Shown here: in pieces, positions 32,220-37,897 of the stretch | Layout of the letters: every line of letters begins with the position of its first letter | Position numbering within the stretch: the stretch's first letter is position 1 | Origin: a virus | Virus record (IMG/VR): IMGVR_UViG_3300043172_000805 | Location: 1-48,268 of that record | DNA length: 48,268 bases | Direction: 5' to 3' (one strand) | Program-made: the position numbers and the translations under genes | The notes under the pieces: model-generated | The model's input: the letters and a program-made list of their open reading frames with translations, nothing else | Told to the model about the DNA's origin: nothing | Database searches by the model: none

Positions 32220-32474
32220 ATGCCACGGAAGAAACCACGACTCGGGCGGCCGACCAAGCCGCTCGACCCCAAGACGTTCGCCGAGCAGATCGGCGCGCGG
32301 ATCCGCCGCTTCCGCGAGAGGAAGGGCCTGCCGCAATCCTCGGTCGCGATCCGAGCCGGCATCGCCACGGCAAGCTGGTGCAATTACGAGAAGGGCGTTC
32401 AGATGCCGCTGAACCGCCTGCCCGCCGTCGCCCGAGCCCTGGGCTGCAAGCCCCGAGCCCTCTTGCCGCCCTGA
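32220..32474 (+). CDS. XRE-family helix-turn-helix regulator
   Basis: An 84-residue Cro/CI-type DNA-binding protein. RIRRFRERKGLPQSSVAIRA near 27-46, then GIATASWCNYEKGV, is the HTH. The basic start MPRKKPRLGRP could be an AT-hook-like tail. It ends at TGATCA, sharing that palindrome with the stop of the convergent minus-strand gene. It may control the lysogeny genes nearby; a larger CI-type repressor is not seen. Confidence 0.8.
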   Translation: MPRKKPRLGRPTKPLDPKTFAEQIGARIRRFRERKGLPQSSVAIRAGIATASWCNYEKGVQMPLNRLPAVARALGCKPRALLPP

Positions 32475-32984
32475 TCAGCGCAGGGGCCCGCGGCGCATCG
32501 GCTTTGGTGTGTTGGGCCGGATGCCCCGGGCCTGATCGCCGAAGGCGGCCGGCTCGAACTCATCGCACGTATCGGCCACGACCATGGTATCGCAAAACCG
32601 GGCGTCGGAGATCTCTTGGTCGCCCAGGTTCCATCGCTTCTTGAGGCACTCGCAGGTCAGAATCCCTTGACCGTCCGCGTCGAACAGCAGGTGTTTGCAG
32701 AGCACGCAAGTCTTGCGATTCGTCTGGCCGCCCGGCCGTGTCACGACCGGGTCGGCGGGCGGCACCCGTTTGAGTTCGAGCGTCGCCCCGATGATTGCGG
32801 CGACAATCTCGTTGACCGCTTGCGAGATCATTAGGCCGAGCACACCGAGCAGAAACATCTGCACGCCCAGCCGGATAACGATCACATCGCGTTCGCCGCA
32901 GCCGACCACCAACGTGAGGATGCCGACGCCGACGGCCGACCCGAAGGCCACGTTGCACAGCGTCCGAAAGAACGGCACCGTCAT
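32475..32984 (-). CDS. Membrane protein with C-terminal cysteine-rich domain
   Basis: A 169-residue protein on the minus strand, starting at the ATG behind GGGGGAG. Two hydrophobic segments (ASAVGVGILTLVVG-like, about 12-30, and MFLLGVLGLMISQAVNEIVA, about 43-62) anchor it. The C-terminal part has TCVLCKHLLFD, LTCECLKKRW and ARFCDTM, a probable metal site. As one of only two opposite-strand genes next to the integrase, it could be expressed in the lysogen, for example in superinfection exclusion; this is inference. Confidence 0.65.
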   Translation of the reverse strand: MTVPFFRTLCNVAFGSAVGVGILTLVVGCGERDVIVIRLGVQMFLLGVLGLMISQAVNEIVAAIIGATLELKRVPPADPVVTRPGGQTNRKTCVLCKHLLFDADGQGILTCECLKKRWNLGDQEISDARFCDTMVVADTCDEFEPAAFGDQARGIRPNTPKPMRRGPLR

Positions 32985-33071
32985 CACTCTCCCCCTGCAA
33001 GAGTCTGGACAACCGAACGCCGGCCAGACTACCAAGCGGCCGGGGGATTGTCAAATCGGGTGAGGGGGTGA

Positions 33072-33314
33072 CTACGGGTTTTTCCGGCGGTTGAGGATTA
33101 CCCGTAGGATGATATCGTCGGGCAGGTCGTAGTAGCCGTGTTTGCGGCGTACGTCGTTGCAGAACTGTTCGGCCTCCCGGGGGTGCAAGAGCAGTTCGTC
33201 GACGGTCCACCCGTCGCGGTAGATGGCCGAGAAATCGTTGACCACTTGGTCGGTGAATTCTTCTTTGGGTAGTGACACGCCGAAGTCCGACAGCTCGAAT
33301 CGCCCTCTTCCCAT
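33072..33314 (-). CDS. Small minus-strand protein, possible lysogeny gene
   Basis: An 80-residue protein starting MGRGRFELSDFGV after AAGGAG. HPREAEQFCNDVRRKHGYYD near 47-66 is followed by LPDDIILRVILNRRKNP, giving a helical pattern seen in small phage or plasmid proteins of unknown role. An upstream in-frame ATG at 33365 lacks a good ribosome-binding site. It lies downstream of a minus-strand promoter candidate and upstream of the membrane protein gene. Confidence 0.6.
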   Translation of the reverse strand: MGRGRFELSDFGVSLPKEEFTDQVVNDFSAIYRDGWTVDELLLHPREAEQFCNDVRRKHGYYDLPDDIILRVILNRRKNP

Positions 33315-33403
33315 GAGAAACTCCTTGTAGAACTGGGTTTGTGACGTCTGACATACCGTAGACATGGCGAGGCTCCCAAGGGATTCGAGTGCTGGAAACC
33401 CCG

Positions 33404-33432
33404 ATTATGGACGAACTCGACGCTTGGCGCAA
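33404..33432 (-). promoter_or_regulatory. Minus-strand promoter candidate
   Basis: On the minus strand TTGCGC (33427-33432) and CATAAT (33404-33409) are separated by 17 bases. Transcription would start near 33397 and read both opposite-strand genes. Confidence 0.4.
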
Positions 33433-33475
33433 TAGCAATTCCCCAGCCCCACCCCAGATCCTGATCCAGTACCAA

Positions 33476-33554
33476 AGTCCGGTGCGCGCCCTGGATTAAG
33501 AGTCCAGGGCGCGCCCGAGGCTGATTGTCACCGGACATGTAGTCCGGTGCGCGC
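33476..33554. repeat. Perfect hairpins and direct repeats beside the att region
   Basis: GCGCGCCCTGGA (33484-33495) pairs perfectly with 33503-33514 across TTAAGAG. CACCGGAC (33529-33536) pairs with GTCCGGTG (33542-33549). AGTCCGGTGCGCGC occurs exactly at 33476-33489 and 33541-33554. These could be integrase/accessory arm sites or bidirectional terminators. Confidence 0.6.
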
Positions 33555-33573
33555 TCCCCCCAAGAAAGCAGGG

Positions 33574-33646
33574 GCCGCCGAACGCTGAAAGCCGTGACTA
33601 AACCGCTTCGCGCATGCCCCGGTGAGGGGCTTTTCTGTTCGGCGAC
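33574..33646 (+). ncRNA. Structured RNA candidate, copy 1
   Basis: A 73-nt element with outer stem GCCGCCGAAC/GTTCGGCGAC, a hairpin AAGCCG/CCGCTT with loop TGACTAAA, a conserved TCGCG and a hairpin GCCCC/GGGGC with loop GGTGA. It closely matches copy 2 (same length), with changes that keep pairing. Strand is assigned by the shared order of motifs; either strand could be transcribed. Confidence 0.5.
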
Positions 33647-33716
33647 CCCATGGTTTCACGAAGCCCAACCCCCTAGATCGGGCCGATTTTCAGAGAATCC
33701 GAAAATAAAAGCGGGA

Positions 33717-33789
33717 GCCGCCGAACGCTGAAAGTAGTGACGAAACTGCTTCGCGTGAGCCCCCGTGAGGGGCTCTTCGTTCGACGGCC
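33717..33789 (+). ncRNA. Structured RNA candidate, copy 2
   Basis: A 73-nt element 143 bp after copy 1. The outer stem is GCCGCCGAACG/CGTTCGACGGC, the first hairpin AAGTAG/CTGCTT with loop TGACGAAA, and the second hairpin GAGCCCC/GGGGCTC with loop CGTGA. Compared with copy 1, A-T replaces a C-C mismatch in the first hairpin and the second stem is longer, so structure is retained while sequence changes. No known RNA family is recognised. Confidence 0.5.
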
Positions 33790-33811
33790 CCCATTGTGGG
33801 CCGTAAGCCAC

Positions 33812-33840
33812 GTAACTCCCCATGCTATAGGGAGTTACGC
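33812..33840. repeat. Perfect 10-bp inverted repeat
   Basis: CGTAACTCCC (33812-33821) and GGGAGTTACG (33831-33840) flank CATGCTATA, ten bases before the tRNA-like fragment. It may be a recombinase-binding site or a transcription barrier. Confidence 0.6.
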
Positions 33841-33849
33841 GACGTTAAG

Positions 33850-33896
33850 CGAGGGCGAGGGGACTCGAACCCCCAACCACCGGATCGACAGTCCGG
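33850..33896 (-). other. attP-like core: 3-prime half of tRNA-Asp
   Basis: On the minus strand the sequence folds exactly as tRNA positions 27-73. The anticodon arm is CCGGACTGTCGATCCGG (loop CTGTCGA, anticodon GTC = Asp), the variable loop TGGTT, the T arm has TTCGAGT, the acceptor 3-prime strand is CGCCCTC, and the discriminator is G, right for Asp. No CCA and no 5-prime half (D arm, acceptor 5-prime strand) is present. This is what an attP core of a phage integrating in a tRNA gene looks like; the integrase is 0.6 kb away. Confidence 0.75.
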
Positions 33897-33897
33897 T

Positions 33898-34480
33898 GAC
33901 ATATGTCTGTCATCAGTAGTCCCGACCGTTGTGGTCGGTGCATGAGGAAGAGGCGGCAGAATCATCTTGACAGGATTTACCCTAGTGGTAGATTCACGGG
34001 CCGTGACTAAAATCGTTTCGCTCGACCTCGACCTCTTGTGAGCCCAACACGACTTTCTAGCGACCCAATCAACACGACGGTCCTATCGAAGGTCTTCTTA
34101 TTGGCTCGGGTGGCCTTGGCCGCGCGATAAGCGCGGCCGGGCATTGAAACGTTGCCTGTCCGGCCTAAACCCGAGCCCTTCATGCGTCGATAACGGCCTT
34201 CGGCCTCGGTGCCTTGCGCACCGAGGTCGGAGTCCGGACGCTACCGGTATGCCCAGAACTATCCGCATAATCCCGATGCGTGCTTTCCCCGGATTCTCCT
34301 GGGGGAATTCCCCAGACTGTTTGACGGTCGTATCGGTCGTGCAGGCAATCTCCGCAATCAAACGCGAGCCATGTGGTATACTTAACCTACATTACCCAGT
34401 CCAGCTTTTCTACTTTTTCGACGGGCACTGCACGGATAGTAGCAGTGGTGCGACGGACGCCCGCACCAAGGGGGTCACCC
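33898..34480. other. Non-coding att/regulatory region before the integrase
   Basis: No credible protein gene here. It holds the palindrome GACATATGTC (33898-33907), the stem CCGACC/GGTCGG, a promoter-like TTGACA (33967-33972) with TAGATT (33989-33994) at 16-base spacing, and just after it CCGTGACTAAAATCGTTTCGC, which resembles the core of the 73-nt RNA candidates. The hairpin GGCCGCGC/GCGCGGCC with loop GATAA (34118-34138) and a further stem CCTCGGTGC/GCACCGAGG near 34212-34231 follow. A TATACT (34377-34382) may be the -10 for the integrase. Confidence 0.5.
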
Positions 34481-35401
34481 ATGATCCGAGCGATCACCGT
34501 GCGCGAATTCTATGTCCAGACCTACCGGCTCCGGAAACTGGCCGGCAGCCCGGCGACGACCAACCAGGAGTATTGCGGCTGCCTGAACCACTTGCACCGG
34601 TTCTGCGGCCACGATCCGACGCTCGGCGAATTGTCCGGGGACCTGATCGCCGCCATCATGTGGGATCTTATCGAGCGCGGCCGAACACATGCCACGGCCA
34701 ACAAGTTCCTCACGCACATTCGAGCGATCTGGGCATATGCGTTCCAGCGCAAGCTCGCGACCGAGCCCGAGCACGTCGATCGACTGAAGGAACCCAAGCG
34801 GCTGCCCAAGGCGTGGCGCGATCACGAAATGGCTCGGATTCTTCAGTCGGCCGCCCAGCAGCCGGGCGAACTGTGCGGCACGCCGGCCAACTTCTGGTGG
34901 TGTGCCCTGCTGGGCACGCTCTACGAGTCGGGCCTACGGATCACCGCCACGATGCGGAGCCGCTGGGAACACTTCGACCTGATCGACCGGCGGATTGTCG
35001 TCCCGGCGGAGGTCCAGAAACACGGGGTCGAGGAGTCCCATCCGCTCTCGGAACAAACGATGGAAGTCCTGCTGCGGATACGATCGCCCAAGTGGCTCTT
35101 CCCCTGGCCTTACGACCGCAATATCCGCCAGTGGAATACGTTGACCCGGCACCTGCGCAAGATCCTCGTACGGGCCGGCCTGCCGACGACCTGCAAGGAC
35201 CTCTTCCACAAGTTCCGCAAGACGAATGCCTCCTACATCAAGGCGGCCGGCGGCGATCCCACACTGCAATTGGGCCACTCGTCCCCGCGAGTCACCGAAG
35301 CCTATCTGGATCGCGGGATCACCGGCCTGGGCAATCAACTCGACCTGTTGCCGCGCACGCCCATGCCGACCTTCGGCGACACGCAACTCACGCTCTTCTA
35401 G
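34481..35401 (+). CDS. int: Tyrosine recombinase/integrase
   Basis: A 306-residue integrase. The N-terminal SAM-like core-binding domain covers about 1-95. The catalytic set is Arg153 in SGLRITA, Lys in VQKHG near 183, His243 and Arg246 in FHKFRKTNAS, His266 in LGHSSPRVT and the nucleophile Tyr275 in EAYLD. It would integrate the circular phage at the tRNA-Asp target suggested by the nearby att half. ATG 34481 is chosen because upstream codons lie in the non-coding region. Confidence 0.9.
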   Translation: MIRAITVREFYVQTYRLRKLAGSPATTNQEYCGCLNHLHRFCGHDPTLGELSGDLIAAIMWDLIERGRTHATANKFLTHIRAIWAYAFQRKLATEPEHVDRLKEPKRLPKAWRDHEMARILQSAAQQPGELCGTPANFWWCALLGTLYESGLRITATMRSRWEHFDLIDRRIVVPAEVQKHGVEESHPLSEQTMEVLLRIRSPKWLFPWPYDRNIRQWNTLTRHLRKILVRAGLPTTCKDLFHKFRKTNASYIKAAGGDPTLQLGHSSPRVTEAYLDRGITGLGNQLDLLPRTPMPTFGDTQLTLF

Positions 35402-35517
35402 CGTTACGTCACCTCGGGGGCCGCGTGCTCGCGGCGGGCCATAATCTGCCGGCCTACGTCGCGGCCGCGCCCCCGAGCTTTCTTGGACGTTGCCACCTAT
35501 ATCAAAAAGGACTCGCG

Positions 35518-35787
35518 ATGACGGCTGTGCAATTGATCGAGGCGTTGGAGGCGGGCCATGCCATTGCGTGGCGCCGCAACGAAGAGCCCAATGTGCCGTA
35601 CCTCTACTTCGAGCTGGAGAAAACGCCCTCGGGGGCTCGCGTCTTGCGGCTCGGCGGGTGGGGTGCCGCGTGTTTTGATCGCGCCCTGCGAATGCTCGCG
35701 GTGATCGAACAGCCCGAGGAATGGGTGATCGGCGAAGTGCCCGACGAAGACTTCCGCAAGTTTGCTCCGTCCACGGCGGGAAAATGA
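35518..35787 (+). CDS. Small acidic hypothetical protein
   Basis: An 89-residue protein starting after AAAAAGGA. It has MTAVQLIEALEAGHAIAWRR at the start and an Arg/Leu-Gly middle (ARVLRLGGWGAACFDRALRM), ending acidic (EEWVIGEVPDEDFRKF). It is a small alpha/beta protein typical of phage early regions. No function is recognised. Confidence 0.5.
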   Translation: MTAVQLIEALEAGHAIAWRRNEEPNVPYLYFELEKTPSGARVLRLGGWGAACFDRALRMLAVIEQPEEWVIGEVPDEDFRKFAPSTAGK

Positions 35788-35808
35788 CGCTATGACTCAA
35801 GTCGCCAT

Positions 35809-36129
35809 ATACCAAGAATACCAAAAAACACGGAAGGACCACGACAATGGGTAACTCGAATAGTAATGGCGGAGCCGGGGGCATTGGGTTCTGTGGCGTC
35901 CTGACGATTGTCTTTGTCGTCCTGAAACTGTGCGACGTGATCGACTGGTCGTGGTGGTGGGTACTCTCGCCGCTATGGATCGCACTCGCTGTCTTGTTGA
36001 GTATCGTCATGTTCCTTGTCCTGGTGATCGTCGCCATTCGGATCGGCAAGGCGGGCTGGCGGTTGGCAAGGAGTGGATCGAATAACCAATGATCAATAGG
36101 CAAAGCCACTTATACCAAGAATACCAAAA
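35809..36129. repeat. ATACCAAGA-ATACCAAAA nonamer pair, two copies
   Basis: The 18-bp run ATACCAAGAATACCAAAA occurs at 35809-35826 and 36112-36129, each followed by (A/G)ACACGGA. The copies flank the membrane protein gene. Both read YQEYQKTR in one frame. Confidence 0.7.
35847..36092 (+). CDS. Small two-helix membrane protein
   Basis: An 81-residue protein. After the Asn/Gly/Ser start come two strongly hydrophobic segments ([18 protein letters not shown], about 15-32, and [20 protein letters not shown], about 42-61), then a basic tail. It may be holin-like or an immunity protein. ATACCAAGA/ATACCAAAA repeats lie before and after it. Confidence 0.55.
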   Translation: MGNSNSNGGAGGIGFCGVLTIVFVVLKLCDVIDWSWWWVLSPLWIALAVLLSIVMFLVLVIVAIRIGKAGWRLARSGSNNQ

Positions 36130-36230
36130 GACACGGATGGACCTCGCGTCGACTCGATGCGGTGGCTCTCCACGGAGGGGCCCGACGGATTTCGGGCCGA
36201 CGAGACGGATCGTAGGCACGGAGTGTCTTT

Positions 36231-36280
36231 CCCACGGATCCCGGCCGGCGGAGGGAAAACCGCCGGCCGGCTCGTGTGGG
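36231..36280 (+). promoter_or_regulatory. CsrA leader hairpin
   Basis: CCGGCCGGCGG (36241-36251) pairs perfectly with 36260-36270 and presents the loop AGGGAAAA, which contains GGA; CCCAC/GTGGG extends the base. Several ACGGA motifs lie just upstream (36185-36237), and GGA is also in the AAGGAGGG ribosome-binding site of csrA (36311-36318). This pattern of GGA in loops and at the Shine-Dalgarno is how CsrA autoregulates in known systems. Confidence 0.5.
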
Positions 36281-36322
36281 AACCACGACGTGCGATCCCC
36301 TCAGGCAATGAAGGAGGGTCCC

Positions 36323-36508
36323 ATGCTCGTCCTATCGAGGAAAGCGGGACAACGGATTCGGATCGGCGACGACATCACTGTCACGGTCATTGTGATGCGC
36401 GATCAACGCGTGCGGATCGGCATCGACGCGCCGCGGCACGTGCCGGTGCATCGCCAGGAAGTGTACGACGACATCCAGCGAAACGGCCGCCGAAGCCGAA
36501 CCGACTGA
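36323..36508 (+). CDS. csrA: CsrA-family translational regulator, copy 1
   Basis: A 61-residue Csr[21 protein letters not shown], then [20 protein letters not shown] and [12 protein letters not shown]. The RNA-binding R44-type residues in VPVHRQE and the N-terminal strand LTRK-like (LSRK) are intact. CsrA dimers bind GGA motifs at mRNA leaders. The start follows AAGGAGGGTCCC, a strong ribosome-binding site that may be its own target. A second CsrA lies 3.4 kb downstream. Confidence 0.9.
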   Translation: MLVLSRKAGQRIRIGDDITVTVIVMRDQRVRIGIDAPRHVPVHRQEVYDDIQRNGRRSRTD

Positions 36509-36509
36509 C

Positions 36510-36544
36510 GGAAGCGACGGCCTCGGAAGGCCATCGTACGGAAA
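36510..36544. repeat. GGAAGCGACGGCCTCG repeat, copy 1
   Basis: A 35-bp element starting GGAAGCGACGGCCTCG and ending CCATCGTACGGAAA recurs at 45956-45990 with four differences. Here it directly follows the csrA stop; more degenerate pieces (GACGGAAGGACGGCC) continue to about 36590. Confidence 0.65.
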
Positions 36545-36655
36545 TGAAAACGACGACGGAAGGACGGCCCCGGATGGCCGCGACGGAACGACAACGACTC
36601 GAAAACGGTGCCCTCGCATCGAGCGGGGAAGCTGCGCATCAGCTACAATGCGGCC

Positions 36656-36766
36656 ATGCTCCAAGATCCCCGCGACCTACTGCCCTACCTGCTCGCCCGG
36701 CTCCTGCTGGCGATCGTCGCGGGGATTCTTCTGCTTCTCTGGTGGGCCATCGGGCAACTTCTTTAG
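36656..36766 (+). CDS. Small single-pass membrane protein (36 residues)
   Basis: A 36-residue frame MLQDPRDLLPYLLAR followed by a long hydrophobic helix (LLLAIVAGILLLLWWAIGQL). A -10-like TACAAT (36644-36649) lies only 7 bases before the ATG and there is no Shine-Dalgarno, so the message could be leaderless. The stop is followed at once by a terminator-like hairpin. Could be a toxin-like or lysis-assisting peptide. Confidence 0.4.
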   Translation: MLQDPRDLLPYLLARLLLAIVAGILLLLWWAIGQLL

Positions 36767-36788
36767 GGGCACGCGCCCCTCTTCTCTT
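36765..36788 (+). terminator. Intrinsic terminator candidate
   Basis: AGGGGC-ACGC-GCCCCT is followed by the pyrimidine run CTTCTCTTCC. It begins within the stop codon of the 36-residue gene. Confidence 0.5.
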
Positions 36789-36809
36789 CCTCAAGAAGGT
36801 CTTCTTAGC

Positions 36810-36858
36810 CTCGGCCGGCGTTCTTCGGGCACCCGCCCGACGCCGGCCGAGTGTTTTG
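36810..36858 (+). terminator. Second terminator-like long hairpin
   Basis: CTCGGCCGGCGT (36810-36821) pairs perfectly with 36840-36851; the loop holds a smaller CGGG/CCCG stem. TGTTTTGG follows. It would isolate the csrA region from the next gene, whose own -10-like TATAGA lies at 36861-36866. Confidence 0.5.
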
Positions 36859-36883
36859 GTATAGATATAGGAGGTAACGTAAT

Positions 36884-37885
36884 ATGGGTGTGGTGTTCGA
36901 CATCGGACCGATGAAGCCGGGCAACGTCGCTGAGATGCGGCGAGAGAACCAACGGCACCGCCAAAGCCTGGAGCGGTTGCTCCTCGACGGCGACAATGAG
37001 GAAGTCGTCCGGGAACTCGACCGGGTGGTGGGCGCGCTGAACCGGGACAAGCTCAGCCACCAGATTCTCTTTCACGCGATCCTCGGCGGCGTCGGCGAGG
37101 CGTCGGTCCGAGTCCATGACGTCGCGGCAAAAACCCGCTCACCCGATCCGCCCGTCGAGGACCCGGTCTGCGAGGACCCGGTCTGCGAGGAGCTCCTCGA
37201 GAATGTGATCACGCTGTTGGCGATCGCCGGCCCGGAGATAATCGAGAAAGCGTCGGCGGTGATCGACGCGATCGACACGGTCGGCCTACCCTACCGGCTC
37301 GTGCAGCTCGCGGCGAAGGCCGGCTTATCGATCGCGACCCACCGGTTCCAGGCGGCCGATCACCCGATCGCCGACGTGGATCAGTCGGTGGCGAACCTTC
37401 GAAAGGCCCTGGCCGCTGCCGAGGCGGAGATCAACGTGGAGTCGAGCTACAAGGCGGCCTTCTCCGCCGTCTGCGCGGGGGCCGGGATCGAACTGACCGA
37501 CGGCCTGGCCGTGGCCGAGGAGAAGCTGGTCGCACTGCTCAACGTCGAGACAAGCGAGTCCGAGCTGGACGACTTGAGAAAGGCCCCGGCCGACGCCGAG
37601 AAGGAGTTGAATCGGCTGACCGACGCGCTGCCGTGGACGACGGATCTCGAGTCGATCGTGCCGGAAATGGAACTCGTTTGTTCGGCCGGCGACGAAGAGG
37701 GGCTCTGGTGGTGCAGCGTCGTGTCCGTGTCGGCAACGAAAGTGAAGGTCCGAGACATCGAGGACAATGAGTATACCGTCGAGCCGGCCGCACTGACCGC
37801 TCATCCGGCGCCGGCCGCGGACCCAAAGCCCGAAAGCACCGACCCCAAAAGCCCCAGTAAAGAAACCACGGATGAACTCGGATAA
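36884..37885 (+). CDS. Coiled-coil protein with Tudor/SH3-like end, unknown function
   Basis: A 333-residue protein starting after AGGAGG. The N-terminal half is helical and charged (RQSLERLLLDGDNEEVVREL near 24-43); about 172-240 is a long coiled coil (DQSVANLRKALAAAEAEINV). Near 260-300, GLWWCSVVSVSATKVKVRDI then EDNEYTVEPAAL has the strand pattern of a Tudor-like barrel. The tail is Pro/Lys/Ser-rich. Its stop codon is in a dodecamer repeat. It lies next to the replication initiator. Confidence 0.55.
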   Translation: MGVVFDIGPMKPGNVAEMRRENQRHRQSLERLLLDGDNEEVVRELDRVVGALNRDKLSHQILFHAILGGVGEASVRVHDVAAKTRSPDPPVEDPVCEDPVCEELLENVITLLAIAGPEIIEKASAVIDAIDTVGLPYRLVQLAAKAGLSIATHRFQAADHPIADVDQSVANLRKALAAAEAEINVESSYKAAFSAVCAGAGIELTDGLAVAEEKLVALLNVETSESELDDLRKAPADAEKELNRLTDALPWTTDLESIVPEMELVCSAGDEEGLWWCSVVSVSATKVKVRDIEDNEYTVEPAALTAHPAPAADPKPESTDPKSPSKETTDELG

Positions 37886-37897
37886 ACACGGATGAAC
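37866..37897 (+). repeat. ACACGGATGA-type dodecamer repeat, copy i
   Basis: CCACGGATGAAC-TCGGATAAACACGGATGAAC supplies both the TAA of the preceding gene (37883-37885) and the ATG of the next (37892). Units are 12 bases apart and each contains CGGAT. Similar tracts occur at 40592, 41943 and 42149. Confidence 0.75.

Noticed and set aside
33574-33789. Integron attC sites or a hammerhead ribozyme
   Set aside because: Ends have AAC/GTT, but the interior makes two hairpins rather than one long imperfect palindrome, and the CTGANGA hammerhead core is absent.
33850-33896. Functional tRNA gene
   Set aside because: The D arm and the 5-prime acceptor strand are missing.
33737-33919. Open frame ending EGEGTRTPNHRIDSPV
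   Set aside because: This is translation of the antisense strand of the tRNA-Asp half; the peptide is a familiar artefact of tRNA regions.
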